Assembly (NCBI GenBank): GCA_905250075.1
Contig: CAJNOP010000029.1
Span: forward strand, 931,414 to 995,413
Source: Rotaria sp. Silwood1
Taxonomy: Eukaryota > Rotifera > Eurotatoria > Philodinida > Philodinidae
Reading direction: 5' to 3'
Length of the DNA stretch: 64,000 nucleotides
The notes under the pieces are model-generated. The model ran no database searches, was not told the origin of the DNA, and saw only the letters and a program-made list of their open reading frames with translations. The position numbers and the translations under genes are program-made. This document shows, in pieces, positions 1-11,923 of the stretch (position 1 is the stretch's first letter; each line of letters starts with the position of its first letter).

Positions 1-2403
1 TGCATATATAATCAGTAGTCCAAAAAGATGACTGACACTTTATAACAATGAATAATAATGAAAGAATAGGGTAGGTGTGGGTTAATAGAAGACGTACCCC
101 CTGTCAATGCAATGAAATATTTAGATGATCTGTCCTTTCTGGTTGCAAAATTTATTGATTTGTGTCAAAATTTAATTCAGATTTTCTCTTTCGGAGCGCG
201 GATTTAAAACTACGAGAGAGTCAACCTAACCTTCACAGAGACGCCACCATCTCGACTCTCACATACAGATAAAACACTGACCTGTATTTCGAAATAAATT
301 CTCAGCCCGAACAGACAAGGTTAACAAGAACTTGTTAGCAGGCCTGATATGCTCCTCTGGATAATCAGAATTTCCAGAGATAAAATCGTGAAAACTTGTT
401 TTGTAAATTTTTTTCATCAAATATTTACCTTTTTAATTTTATGTGCTCTATCCATGGTAAAAAAAACTCGTGCAGATCAATTGTACTCTCTCCGAGAATC
501 CGAAATCATGAAAAGAAAGAGGTAAATACCCTTAAGGTATGAGTATCACATCACAAATAAAGAGTACATTTTGCTGATCAAAATTCTCTAATGAGCTTTT
601 CTACTTTTTCTCCATTTCAGTATATTAATCTTCTCCGTTAGTTTTATTTTCGATATTTTCAACCAAACGAGGAAAGAAGACTATTAGTACCGCAAAAAAA
701 ATTTCACCAGGGTTTTTTAAGATGAACCAACATTTTAATCAAACTACTTTTTGTACTGGGCAGATATGAGAGATGTACCTACGTATGTCGATCATCTTAT
801 ATCTTTAGCTGTTTTTCTTTAATTTTTCTAGTACTTCACCATATTGTTCTTTTGATATGCGTAATTAGACATGAACGAAGTTATCTCAATAATTTTTAAT
901 CTGAAGTATGTATAAACATAGATTTATATGTGACTAAAAAAGCATTAAAAAGATGATAAACCTTTTTTTTTTTTCTATAAAACTAATGTTATTAAATGTT
1001 CAAGGCTATAATATCTGTGAAAACATATTTTCTTTTCCTCTAGAACTAAATTAAAATAAAATTGTCTCTCATGAATAATAATTCATCTAAGAAATTTTTT
1101 AATAATATATTACAGGTAGAATTTATTTATATAAATAAAAACGTCGGAAATTACACTATGCAAATGTGACAGTTATTACCATATAAAAATACTCATGGCC
1201 TTCGATTTTCTTTTTTCAATAAAGATTGTCTAAATTCTTATGATAAATCATGTCAACAAGATTTTCTTTTTTTCTATTGAATTTCTATGTCATAAAATTA
1301 GACATTTGATTGAACGAATGATAATAATTATAGTCATTAATTTTTTGAGATAATCAAGTGAAATATTCATTTTATTATTATTTAGAAATGAATAGTTAAT
1401 TTGATTTTATAGAATAACTGATAGATAATCTTTTCTTATTGATAACGAGAGAAAAGATTTAGACCATTCAATCATTTTCAAGTATTGTGATTATTGAAAC
1501 CAAAATTAAGTTCTGGTGTCATGACGACCTAAGTTTTTTTTTTTTTCGAAAGTACCCATTTGGTTTAAGACAAATGAAAACTGAAGTTTTATCTATCAGT
1601 GACTAATCCAAATGCATTAATGAATAGTTTACTTTCTATCTCTTTCTACTGTTTTATGATTCAACATCTCAAATAGATTGATAATAATTCTATATTTAAT
1701 CATTATTTTAGAAGAAATTTTATTTATTAATATTGTTGCGTTGCGAAATTCTTTAATTAACTTACAGTAGTTACTATAAAAATAGATTATTTTTTTTCTC
1801 TATTAAAATAATTCATTATTATATATATATATATATATCTTCTAAAAAAATATTTATGAAAGATAGAATGATGAAAATAATTGAGGAACTCATTAACAAT
1901 GCAAAATACTTGAAGATTGTCCTGTTAAAATAGAATAAATAATGGAGATACATAGGAAAAGAATAGGAAAGAGAAAAAAAAAATGTCAAGATGACAGCTT
2001 TTGAATGATGAATAGATGAATAGAATTATTTCGTGTATATAATTATAATTATCTGATTACATAAACATTATATTCTAATGAACGAACAATAGAAAAACTT
2101 CATAGTGAAACAAACTCTTCATCTATCATATGAACTTTTCTGATTATGGTTTCTTTTTTTTTTCTGTAATCCTATTTATATCAATAAAATTCTCTTCTTT
2201 TTTTTTTTTAAATATATATATATATCTCTTTAGTTTTTCTTTTTTCAACAGTTAGAAAAGATATAAACACAGGAGAAAGAAGAAAAAAAAAATGAAATAA
2301 ACAATTAGGCAACAAGTGTGCATAGAAAAAGACAAGGATTCATTCTCTATACCACAACACAAAGAAAAAAAACAAAAACAAAATCAAACATACAAAAAAA
2401 ATT
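1..2403. other. Non-coding AT-rich flank downstream of the LMO4-like gene
   Basis: I see no supported gene in this stretch. It is AT-rich with long T and A runs and a short (AT)n tract near 1820-1838. The part next to 2404 would hold the 3' untranslated region of the minus-strand LIM gene. No clear polyadenylation site could be assigned. Confidence 0.6.
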
Positions 2404-5400
2404 CTAATATAGTTCATCACCACTTGGTGTCGCCAATGATGATGAACTGTTGCTATTCGTATTATTATTATTATTATTGAGCAACGAATGTGTTATTGTA
2501 TTTTGTGTCGATGATGATGATGATGTTGATGAATGTATATGATGATTATTTAATAGTGTCAAGTGTCCTGTATGTGTTGAAGGATGATATTGATGATGTA
2601 TTTGTGTTGTTGGTGTTGCGAATGTTTGTTGTTGAGCTTGAGCAGCAGCCGCTGCTGCTGCTGCTGCAGCAGCACGTGATGCAGCAGCATTGGCTGCTTT
2701 TGCACCACGTTTACTCGTATTAGTACCACGTTTTGATGCTGGACTATTACTAGTATTTGTTGTTGATTTAAGTGGATTATCTTTTTCGCAATATAATTGT
2801 CCATTAAAAAAAACATAACGATCACCTTTAACTAAACGTGCATGACATTTAATACAAGTAAAACAATGAAGATGATAAACATAATTTGGACTAACACGCA
2901 TAACTTGTTCATTTGGTGCAATAACTTGACTACAGAATGAACATGGACGACTACCATATCTTCTAAAAATAAAACAAAGAAGAAAAAAAAAACACTTATT
3001 ATTAATATATTAATATAAAACAATTATTAGTTTTTTCTTTTGCCTGATTTTCAAGTATAGATAGTTGAATAATGAATATTTAATTGATAAGATTTCTTTT
3101 AATTGAAAAAAAAAGCTCGTTCTCTTTCTTTCTTTCTCTCTCTCTCTCTTTTTTTTCTTCTTTTAACTAGAAATTCTTACAGAAGGTTTCTCTTATGTTG
3201 ATATAAGGAGGAGCACTTCGAATTTCTATTCATATTAAACAAAAGAAGAATCCTTTAGTTTGATTGTTGACTTATTGAACATGCATTGAATATTGGAAAC
3301 CTTTTTTGTTTTTAACAACAAAATTACGAAAGAAATATTATTTCATTTCATTTCATTTCATTATCTTACTTAATATAATCAGACTTGCAAAGTAGTGCAT
3401 TATCTTTAGTATAAAATGTTGACGATATATCAGCTAAAACAGCATCACAACATTGACAACGTAAACATTGCATATGCCAATAATTTCCACGACATGAACG
3501 ATCTTGTGTATATAATAAATAACGTTCATGAATAGGTTGTGTACAATTTGAACAAGTATATGCACTACCATTTGTTGAACACTGTTGTTGTGAATCATAA
3601 CGAGAAGTTATTGGTACCATTTTAGACTGTTGCTGTTGTTGTTGGTCAAAGACAACCGGTTGTGGTTCTAGTTTAGGCTGCATTAATACAATTGAGCCAC
3701 TACCACTATTACTACTGTCTAGAAAAAAAAAATGAAGATAGGGTAATCAATATTCATGTACCTCCTCCTATTACTACATCTCGATTTCAATTTATTTTCC
3801 AATTACGAGACGATGATCGATGGCGATTGTGCATGTGTAAGCGAGAAATGAGCGAATATATTCTCTATTTCTACTTGACACATACAGACAAGGGGAAAAA
3901 GAGAGAGAGAGAGAAAGAAGAGCTCAATAAATGTGATCAGAAGAAAAGAAAAAAATAAATCATTATCTGAGTAGTGATGGTTACACAAGATGAACAAATG
4001 AAGTAACAACAGCATTGCTAACTGTATCAAACAGTAAAAAGAATAGAACATTCTATCGCGTAATTGTCTGGACAATTACTTTAATTAAACTTGCTTTAGT
4101 TTGTCTGAACTATAGAGCAGGTGCGAACAGAAAAAAGAAGAAATAACAAAGAACAGATCACGAATATATATCTATAAAAAAAATATATTTAGTTAACGAC
4201 TTGCAAATAAGAATTGACATGAATATTATGTTTTTTTTTTTCTAATTAACAAACAAAATTTTTCTTTTATCGATTAACAAATGATTAATATATAGAAAAG
4301 AACATAATAAATTGAATAATTTTCGATTTCTTAAATCTAATATATAAGTAACTTAAAATATTCTATACTTTATTCGTTGAAAAATAGATCATATTCTTTT
4401 TTTTTTTTTTTTCTTTTCTTAGTAATGAAGTTTGTCTCTATGGAATAGAATATATTGAATGATGGAAGAAGAGAAGAAGAAAAAAAAATTAATATTTATC
4501 TGTTAATAATAACTGATAAATGATGATGAAAGAAAAATAAAAATGGAATTTCTCTGAAAGATAATTGCAAAATTTTTTTTTTTGTTATTTTTAGTTTTCT
4601 TTGAACAAATAGAATAAATTAAATTTAGATTGTTTCCTTCATATAAGTACCTTTCTTTTCAAGCTCAAGGTTTATTTATTTCTCCTACTTTTACTCTTTT
4701 TTTTCTTCTTCTTTGTATCGAAATCTACCTATACTACGCAATATCTTATTAAAAAAAAAAAACAAAATTGAATAATAATTACCAATAAAAATTTTCTATC
4801 TCAATAATATTGTTTATACGATTTTGATTTCAATAAATGAATAATATCGTTGTGAACATATATCCATTCAATATCTGAGTATATTACTTCGTACACACAT
4901 ACACATGATGTTCTGTCAAGTTGACTGGCTATGTGTTCGCTCTCGTCTCGTCTCGTTTGTGCAGAAGAACAAAACTTGGTCTCATTTTTTTTCCTCTTCT
5001 TCTTCTTTCTCTTCCCTTTCCTATTTTCTTCATCATCATCATCATCATCTAAGCACTAACCAACATCACTACGATTCTTTCTTTTTTTTTTCTATTCTCC
5101 ATCATATTACAAATAGACGTCGTCAATTAATGAATTGAAGAAGATATATAGTCTTCGAGTTCCTATATATGATGGCCGGACGAGGGCAAGACGAAAGAGA
5201 GAGAGAGAGAGAGAGAGGGAAAAATTTGAATTGAAAAAAAAAAACGAGAAAAGAAAAAAAACGAACTTGTTCGGCGTTTACGTTTTTAATCACAATTTAC
5301 ATTAGCGAACCATATGTGTATCTAGTAGTATAGAATCTATTGAACATTAAATCAATGTATGTATTAGATCATTTATGATCAATACAAAAAAAAGATTTTG

Positions 5401-7414
5401 ACCATTATTGAAACTTACTAGTTGTATTGTATCATTGTTAGTCAAGTCTATTTTGCTAACTAATCATCGAAATTGATTTGTCAAGTATGCAATCTCGTCT
5501 TTTGTTTATGTCTATTTTCAATTTTCACCCTTCTTTTTGTTCGGAGAGACGAGAACTAACACCAGAAAGTGGTCGTTTTTTCTTTTTTTTTTTAATTGAC
5601 AACATAATGTCGTTCGCCGTTTGTCATAGAGAAAAAAAGCAGAATCGATTGTCATTATTAAATAGAGCACAAACTACTAATGGATTGATGGATAAAAGCA
5701 TTGAGCAAGAATGAGAAAAAGGAAAAAGAAAAAACTTCGACATATTAAGTGTCAAGAGCATTGACTTTTTTAGAAGTCTAAAAGTGTTTATCGATTTCAT
5801 AGCTCGAAAACCTTTTAGTTGATTAAATTTAGATCGATAATGCCACATTTAGCTTGTTTACCTGCAGCAGTAGTAAAAATTCGCTGACGCATTGTACTTC
5901 GACTTGCTTTTACCATCGATGAATATTCCAATCGTTTTCGCAACGTTTACTAGTGTGCACTTTTTTTTTAAAGAAACGAATTTGGCCGTGTATGTAAGAT
6001 GCACGTAATAAAATAAAAAAGGACGCGGTTATGAGGTGTGTTCTATTCTCCTTATACATACATACGATAGAACACGAAAAAAAAGGCAGCAAATTGTTAA
6101 ACGACGGTGAAGAGAACGACGAAAAAACCTGTCTATTTACGATCAACTCTAATTGAATGAGCTAATAAGAAGTACAAGGTACTTATTTCTCGTTTTCTTT
6201 TCTTGATCTTTTTTTTTCATATTCACAGACCTGCCGAGGACAAAGTATGTCTTATGTATACATAGTACCCTATATATTGTAGCAACACTTGATTATTTTT
6301 TCACATCTATGCGAAATAGTAACGAAGACGAAGAGGATGAAGATGAAAAAGAATAACAATCAGGATAAAGGTACTGTCGTATGGAGAGAAAAAAGGACGA
6401 TAAGGAAGCAGTGACGTTCTTCCTGTGTGTAGTCTACGTCGGTGAGAAATGTGTTTGGCGAACACACGGTAATCGAGAGAACGAGAGAAAAACAATCAGA
6501 GTGAAAAAATTCATTAAAAATATGTGTGTATGTGTGTGTATGTAAGTTTAATCAAATCCATCCATATGTATTGGGCCGCTCGATCAAGATAAGCAATAAT
6601 AGTATTAGTAGTGTGAGTAGAACGAGAAAATTGAATTAGACTATCATGCTAATTACTTTTTCTACCAACATCTCAACATAGAAATAGAAGAATATATAAC
6701 GTTCTATTATAAGAATGGCAGATGTTATTTTTCTGATTGACAATGTGTGTACGAACGATCAAAGACAAATTATAGTATTAAGCAAAAAAAAAAACGTCTC
6801 TAATCATAAAAGAGAAAAAAAAGAATAAATTATAGTTGAAACTTTTGTTTTTTTTTATTTAATCAAGGTTAGTTTTATTTTTTTTCAATCAACTAATCTC
6901 TTTTTCATTTCAATGGTCTTTTTTTTTTATTGACTTGATTATTTTTATATGACGCAAGCAAATAAAAAAAAACAACAAAAAATACGTCTTGAATCGATTG
7001 TATACGTTTATATACAATCAAAAAGAAAAAAAAAATCCGAGAACAGAAAACTACATGCAGAGTCATCAATAAATATTCTCTACAGGAAACATGAATAAGA
7101 TTGGTCTAATGAAGACGATAATCCGGGCGTCAAAGTGTTTAGCAGACACACATCGATCGAAAGCGAACGAGCGTGTATCCAAATGATGGTAATTTTAGGG
7201 TGTATATGTGAGTGTTGTTGTTTCTTTCACACACGCACATCTGACATGCGTTAGATTCCATATGTAATTGTCATCACTAAATCTATGTGTGTCCACTCGA
7301 CATAGACAAATCTATGAACTTACCAGTATTAGTCATATTAACCATAGGTTTCGTTGATGTTGGTAATGTTATCGGTCTTGATAAAAGATCATCATCAAGT
7401 AAATCAGACAACAT
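2404..7414 (-). CDS. LMO4-like: LMO4-like LIM-only transcriptional cofactor, 3 exons
   Basis: Coding exons are 7414-7324, 3718-3370 and 2962-2404, with intron phases that match, giving about 332 aa. LIM-only proteins bridge DNA-binding factors and LDB1-type cofactors in the nucleus and have no homeodomain. LIM1 (about residues 86-145) begins YTCSNC and ends at LLCKSDYIK. LIM2 (about 153-204) runs from RPCSFC through YHLHCFTC to LYCEKD, so both double zinc fingers keep their Cys/His/Asp ligands. The spacing and the LIM2 core (NxYHLxCFTC...GDRY/F...NGxLxCExD) resemble LMO4 more than LMO2/Beadex. Exon 1 is only 91 nt, lies 3.6 kb upstream, starts ATG and ends at a gtaagt donor. The tail is low complexity (Ala, Gln, His, Ser, Asn) and much longer than in vertebrate LMO4. 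A few extra residues (around RSCRGN) sit inside LIM1 before the central His. Further 5' non-coding exons are possible. Confidence 0.85.
2963..3369 (-). other. Second intron of the LMO4-like gene
   Basis: This intron of about 0.4 kb has a gtaaga donor and a tttttag acceptor. It holds a (TTTCA)n pentamer run near 3340-3361 and a TC-rich tract near 3120-3160. Nothing coding was seen in it. Confidence 0.75.
3719..7323 (-). other. Large first intron of the LMO4-like gene
   Basis: This 3.6-kb intron separates the 91-nt first coding exon from the LIM1 exon. It has a gtaagt donor and a ctag acceptor. It contains simple repeats, such as (GA)n near 5188-5216 and (ATC)n near 5028-5048, and a hairpin with 9-bp arms (gattgtata) near 6996-7020. 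The open frames inside it are short and low complexity, and I do not regard them as genes. Confidence 0.7.
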
Positions 7415-10006
7415 TTTTTTTTTGTTTCTATCTAAAATGTATGATGACAATAATAATAATAATAAAATAAAATAAAAAAGTGCATTCTCACTCTAATTCA
7501 ATTAGATCGGATACTAGAACGATCAACGAACACATCTGGAGGCATTCCTCATTTTCTCACTCTCTATTCTATTTTTTTTCTCCTCTCTTTATTAGTCAAG
7601 AGGTATGAAGTATGCAAAGCTAAGCGAACGAGTCTCTGCTAAATGAGTTGAGTGAGAAACGAGATAAAAGCGGAAAGTTGAGGAGATGATGGATGCAGGA
7701 CGCCGTCGTCATCGTCTCACAGCTCGTCGATTATTGATACTGCTGCCTGACAACAGTAAGAGAGAAAACACGTCGATAACAATAAAATGACGAATGATAG
7801 CACGTTAGCTTATTGTATATACATTTGGATTTGAGATTAAAATCGATCGATTGATGATGATGAGGACGATGATGATTCAATAGGCAAGCAACATCCAAAT
7901 AGTAGAGAGAGAGAGAGAGAACATATAATAACACGGAGAATAATAACACAACCCGAAGAAGAAGACGAAGACAAGAGAGAGAGAGAGAGAAAGAGATTGT
8001 ATGTGCAGTAAAAGGAAGACATGATGGCATTTATGCCCTGTGAGAATGATGTACACATAAAACACTTGCTTCTATGTCTTCATATTTTTAATGTTAAAAA
8101 AAGTTTTAGTAATTGAAAGATTTTATTTAAACCAAAAAAAAAAAAGAGAAAAATTACTTTTTTTTTTAGTATGCCAATGCATTATGCACATTAAATAAAG
8201 AGACGTAACTAAACATTACCTGTCAAAGGATTATTCGCATTGGACGAATATGCACACAAATATTTGAGTATAAATAGACGACAGGTGTTATATGACGATA
8301 ATATTACGAATGTGAGTTTCAACACTCATCGTTGTCGATAATCGAATAATTTCAAATATATATATATATTTATATGTGTCACTCCCCATCATTTCATAGA
8401 AGAAATTGTTTTTTTAATATTAACACAACAATAACGGGCGACGTCCATTATGGTAATGCATTCTTTTTTTTCTGTCTCTCTGGAGCGCGCATGTCAACTG
8501 TGAAATATGAAACGTCGCCCAACGTAAACTCTCCGGATGGTCTATATTGTGTGTTTGTCGGTCTTCAATAATTGTCGGTCAGGGAATTATAGTTGAATAT
8601 GAAATAGTCTTTGCTTGTCTGTCTTCTGACTGTTCTATATGTCTTTGGCTATACATTCTCTCAAGAGACACACGTACGCAAATCTGTTAATTGATGCGCG
8701 ATTACATTTAGAAAGGACAAAGAAAGATCTTATTGAATGAAACCCTTTTCGTTTTCTCTATCTTCTTCTTTTTACTGGTTATATGCACGCGTGCGCATCT
8801 ATTTATTTGTGTGCGCAAGCACAATCTAAGGTCTCTTTGTTCGATTATAATTAGTAGTGTTCGTCGAACATAATCCTGGGGTCCAACCCTAAAAAATATG
8901 TCTTTTTTTTTTCTTTCTCATTTTTCTCTTTTGGATGGTTTTAGCATAATCAAATAACCATCATCGACATCACAAGCTAGAACAGCAATGACGATAGTAA
9001 CATACTCAATAATGCTTGTCTTGTCAGAAATCGATTGATGTCGTCGTCAAGATTAGATCGTAGTCGGCCTGTTGTTGACGACTAACTATGCTACAGAAAA
9101 TTACCATTTAGATAAAAGAGAGAAAAAAGAAACGAACGAGTATTTGGTTCGTTGAACGATGAACAATCGGAACATGATGCATCAACGACTAGTAATTATT
9201 GAGTGTTGTTCTGAACTACTATAAACTTCCGTTCAAATGACAATAAGACGAGCAATTTTTTTTTTGATTTCATTGGAATAAGATTTCATTCATTCATTCA
9301 TTCATTCATTCATTCATTTTGTTTTTTTCGTGCTTGTATGAATCAAATTACTAATCACAAATCTTTCTCGCTTCTTTAGTTCATCTTATTGTTCGAACGA
9401 ACAAGCAATCCTACTCTCAATGATCATGTACTCTCGACAAACATGACAACGTGTTATATTATGTGCGCAAAAGAGCAAACACAATTTAACTATATAGTTA
9501 GTCTGACACATGAAATTTGATGAGATAATCGTTCATTTATTTTTCTGTTTTTTTTTCTTCTTCTTAATCATGAATAAAATTAGATTTTTATTTAAATAAT
9601 ATCTCGAACAATAATTAATAATGAAATTCTATCGAAATTAAAATATAAATAATAACAAAAAAAAAAAAGAAATCATTGAAGCTTATGATCATGTTTGAAA
9701 AAAAAATCAATTTAATAGAATTATTAGAATATAAACAAATAATCAATTTTGTTTAAGGAATTATTCGATTAAAAAAATATAAAAACAACTAGTAAAAATT
9801 ATAAATGAAAAAAAAAACAATTGAATAATACGATATGAATCCATTGAGGAAATAAAAGAGAAAATATTCTTTTTTGCTTAAATTATGGATACAAATTATA
9901 TTTTAATATTTTTTTTTCACAACAGATAGTGTCACTTTGTGCAAATAATAAAAAGAAGTTTGCTATTTTAAACCTATTAATAAGAGAAAATGTCATGATT
10001 TTCTCT
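7415..10006. other. Non-coding region between the LMO4-like and sHSP genes
   Basis: No supported gene lies here. The stretch holds the 5' flank of the LMO4-like gene and the 3' flank of the small heat-shock gene. It is rich in microsatellites: AG tracts near 7903-7920 and 7977-7991, a (TA)n tract near 8360, and an (ATTC)n run near 9288-9319. The interval 8380-9240 is somewhat less A/T-dense than its surroundings but shows no coding pattern that I can defend. Confidence 0.55.
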
Positions 10007-10735
10007 TTAATTTTGACTAGATGTATTTGTGATTTGATTTTCGTTATTCATAAATTCTTCATATGTTATACGTATGGCTTCATCCAATAATAAAAGAGCT
10101 ACCATAGTAAAAAATACATCTATAGGACGTACATGTGATCGATTAGTTCTTGTTTGAGATGATATTGTTAAATTTTGAAATGGTATTTCAACAACAAGTA
10201 ATTGTTGTTGAGGATAGAATTGTGCATGAGCTTTTCGTACGTCAGCATTTTGTGGAATAATAAATGTACGTTTAAATTCTTTAGCAACAAAATCAGGTTC
10301 TGTATCATCATTGCCATTTACAAATGAATTTGTTGTTAATGGTTGAGATGGTTGAGTCGATGCTCGCACAACATGTTTACCACGAACAATGAGTCGACCA
10401 TGTCGAATTGAAACATTTAATTCATTTGGTTGAAAACCATCAACATTCATACGTAAACGAAATGTACCCGGTTCATCATTATGAATTGGTGCTGGTGGTA
10501 ATGGTGGAGGTATTTGTCTATCAACATTAACAAAATGTGACAAAGCTGTCATTGGAATAGACATAGTTCTTGATGAAATTGTTGTTGATGTAGGTAAATA
10601 ATCGTCTTCAATATAATCGTCATCATCATCATTATCATAATCATCACCTTCAATATGAGTTTGATTGGCAATAAGCAACATAGGAAATACTGTTGATGGC
10701 AGTAGTGGTGGTGGTGCATACAAAAAAGGCATCAT
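10007..10735 (-). CDS. Small heat-shock protein with alpha-crystallin domain
   Basis: This single-exon gene encodes 242 aa. Small heat-shock proteins are ATP-independent holdase chaperones that form oligomers. The alpha-crystallin domain spans about residues 90-185. It opens with FRLRMNVDGFQPNELNVSI, has the strand GRLIVRGKH, and after a Thr/Asn/Asp-rich loop continues with FVAKEFKRTFIIPQNADV and ends in LLVVEIPF. The N-terminal arm is Pro-rich and then strongly acidic (run of Asp around residues 31-45). The C-terminal extension is unusual: it lacks an obvious I-x-I motif and contains a hydrophobic stretch (about 205-220) followed by a Glu/Asn tail. The start is the first of two adjacent ATG codons. 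A 5' untranslated intron ending at the preceding AAG cannot be excluded. I saw no convincing heat-shock element upstream. Confidence 0.85.
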   Translation of the reverse strand: MMPFLYAPPPLLPSTVFPMLLIANQTHIEGDDYDNDDDDDYIEDDYLPTSTTISSRTMSIPMTALSHFVNVDRQIPPPLPPAPIHNDEPGTFRLRMNVDGFQPNELNVSIRHGRLIVRGKHVVRASTQPSQPLTTNSFVNGNDDTEPDFVAKEFKRTFIIPQNADVRKAHAQFYPQQQLLVVEIPFQNLTISSQTRTNRSHVRPIDVFFTMVALLLLDEAIRITYEEFMNNENQITNTSSQN

Positions 10736-11923
10736 CTTAAATTTGCCTTAATCACATACGTATAATGCAATCGATAAAATATCTAACGACGTTAGTTACC
10801 ACTATATATTTCAATGGGAATAAATCATTTACCTACGATCGAAAAAAGAAAGAACAAAAAAAGGACGATACAAATACATTTATGTACTACTGAAAAAAAA
10901 GAATGTCATAGAGAAAAAAAAATCATATACAATATTACATATAATAATATTGCATCGTTTAGGTTTGTAACACAACATAAGCAAAGAAGCAAAAAAAAAA
11001 ATAGATATCATCAATGTATAAGAAAGAAAAAAAAAATACTATATCATCACCTTGTTCTCGTTATACGCTTTTATATGTATCTCTATATGCACGTTGATCA
11101 TGTGGCTAAAAATTACTATCGGGAAACAGAATAAATGAGACATCTCATTAGTTAATGAGTTGTATTACTGATGACAATAGCCTAGTTTTTAGTAGATATC
11201 AAGGTTAACAAGGAGAAAATACGATAAACAGCAGTTAGACAAGGACAAATTAATATATTGAAAAAAAAAAAAATGTCTTTTGAAGCAAAATAAAAAAGAA
11301 ACATAATTGATCATTTGTATATAAATTAAGAATTAAAATTCTTTTAACACACTTTCTTTGTTATATACTTCTTCATCTTGATAAAGTGATAGTAAATTAC
11401 ATTCGATGATAATAATGCAAAAGAAACAGAAACAAAAACAAAAACAACAACAACACCAAAGAAGATTCATACGATTCTAAGAATGTCATTACCAAAATAG
11501 CAAATGCTATTTTAAGACAATTTAATGACCTTTGTATCGACAAAAACACAAAAGAAATTCAATTTTTCATGGAAAAACTCATTTGCTAACTTCAATGAAA
11601 TCTAATTATCTGAAAAGATTAAGATCTACAAATTTCTAAGATCGTTGAAGGACGACTTTCGAAATCATAGAATTCATTATGAAAACGATCAAAAATACAG
11701 AAACAATCATGTGTTGTTTTTTTTTGTTAACAATTAATTATTAACTATTCAATATAAAAATTTAGAATTGCTGATTTTTTTATAATGAAGCAAAAAGTTT
11801 GAAATTGTATAAAGATGAATTTTGAAAGATTAAAATGTTTAGTTTTTTATGTTTATATAAAAAAAAAACAATTAAAGATAATATAAAATGAGTTCAAATG
11901 AGTTTTATTTTACACACATTGTA
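10736..11923. other. Intergenic region between the sHSP and transporter genes
   Basis: No gene is supported here. The open frame at 10814-11134 (plus strand) is Lys-rich translation of A-runs. Just below the transporter stop codon, at 11904-11909, the minus strand reads AATAAA, about 15 nt past the stop, a likely polyadenylation signal for that gene. Confidence 0.6.

Noticed and set aside
2490-2723. Plus-strand open frame with many Met/Val/Leu residues
   Set aside because: It is the antisense shadow of the low-complexity LMO4-like tail.
10814-11134. Plus-strand 106-residue frame
   Set aside because: It is Lys/Arg-rich translation of A-runs in an intergenic stretch, with no domain and no splice support.
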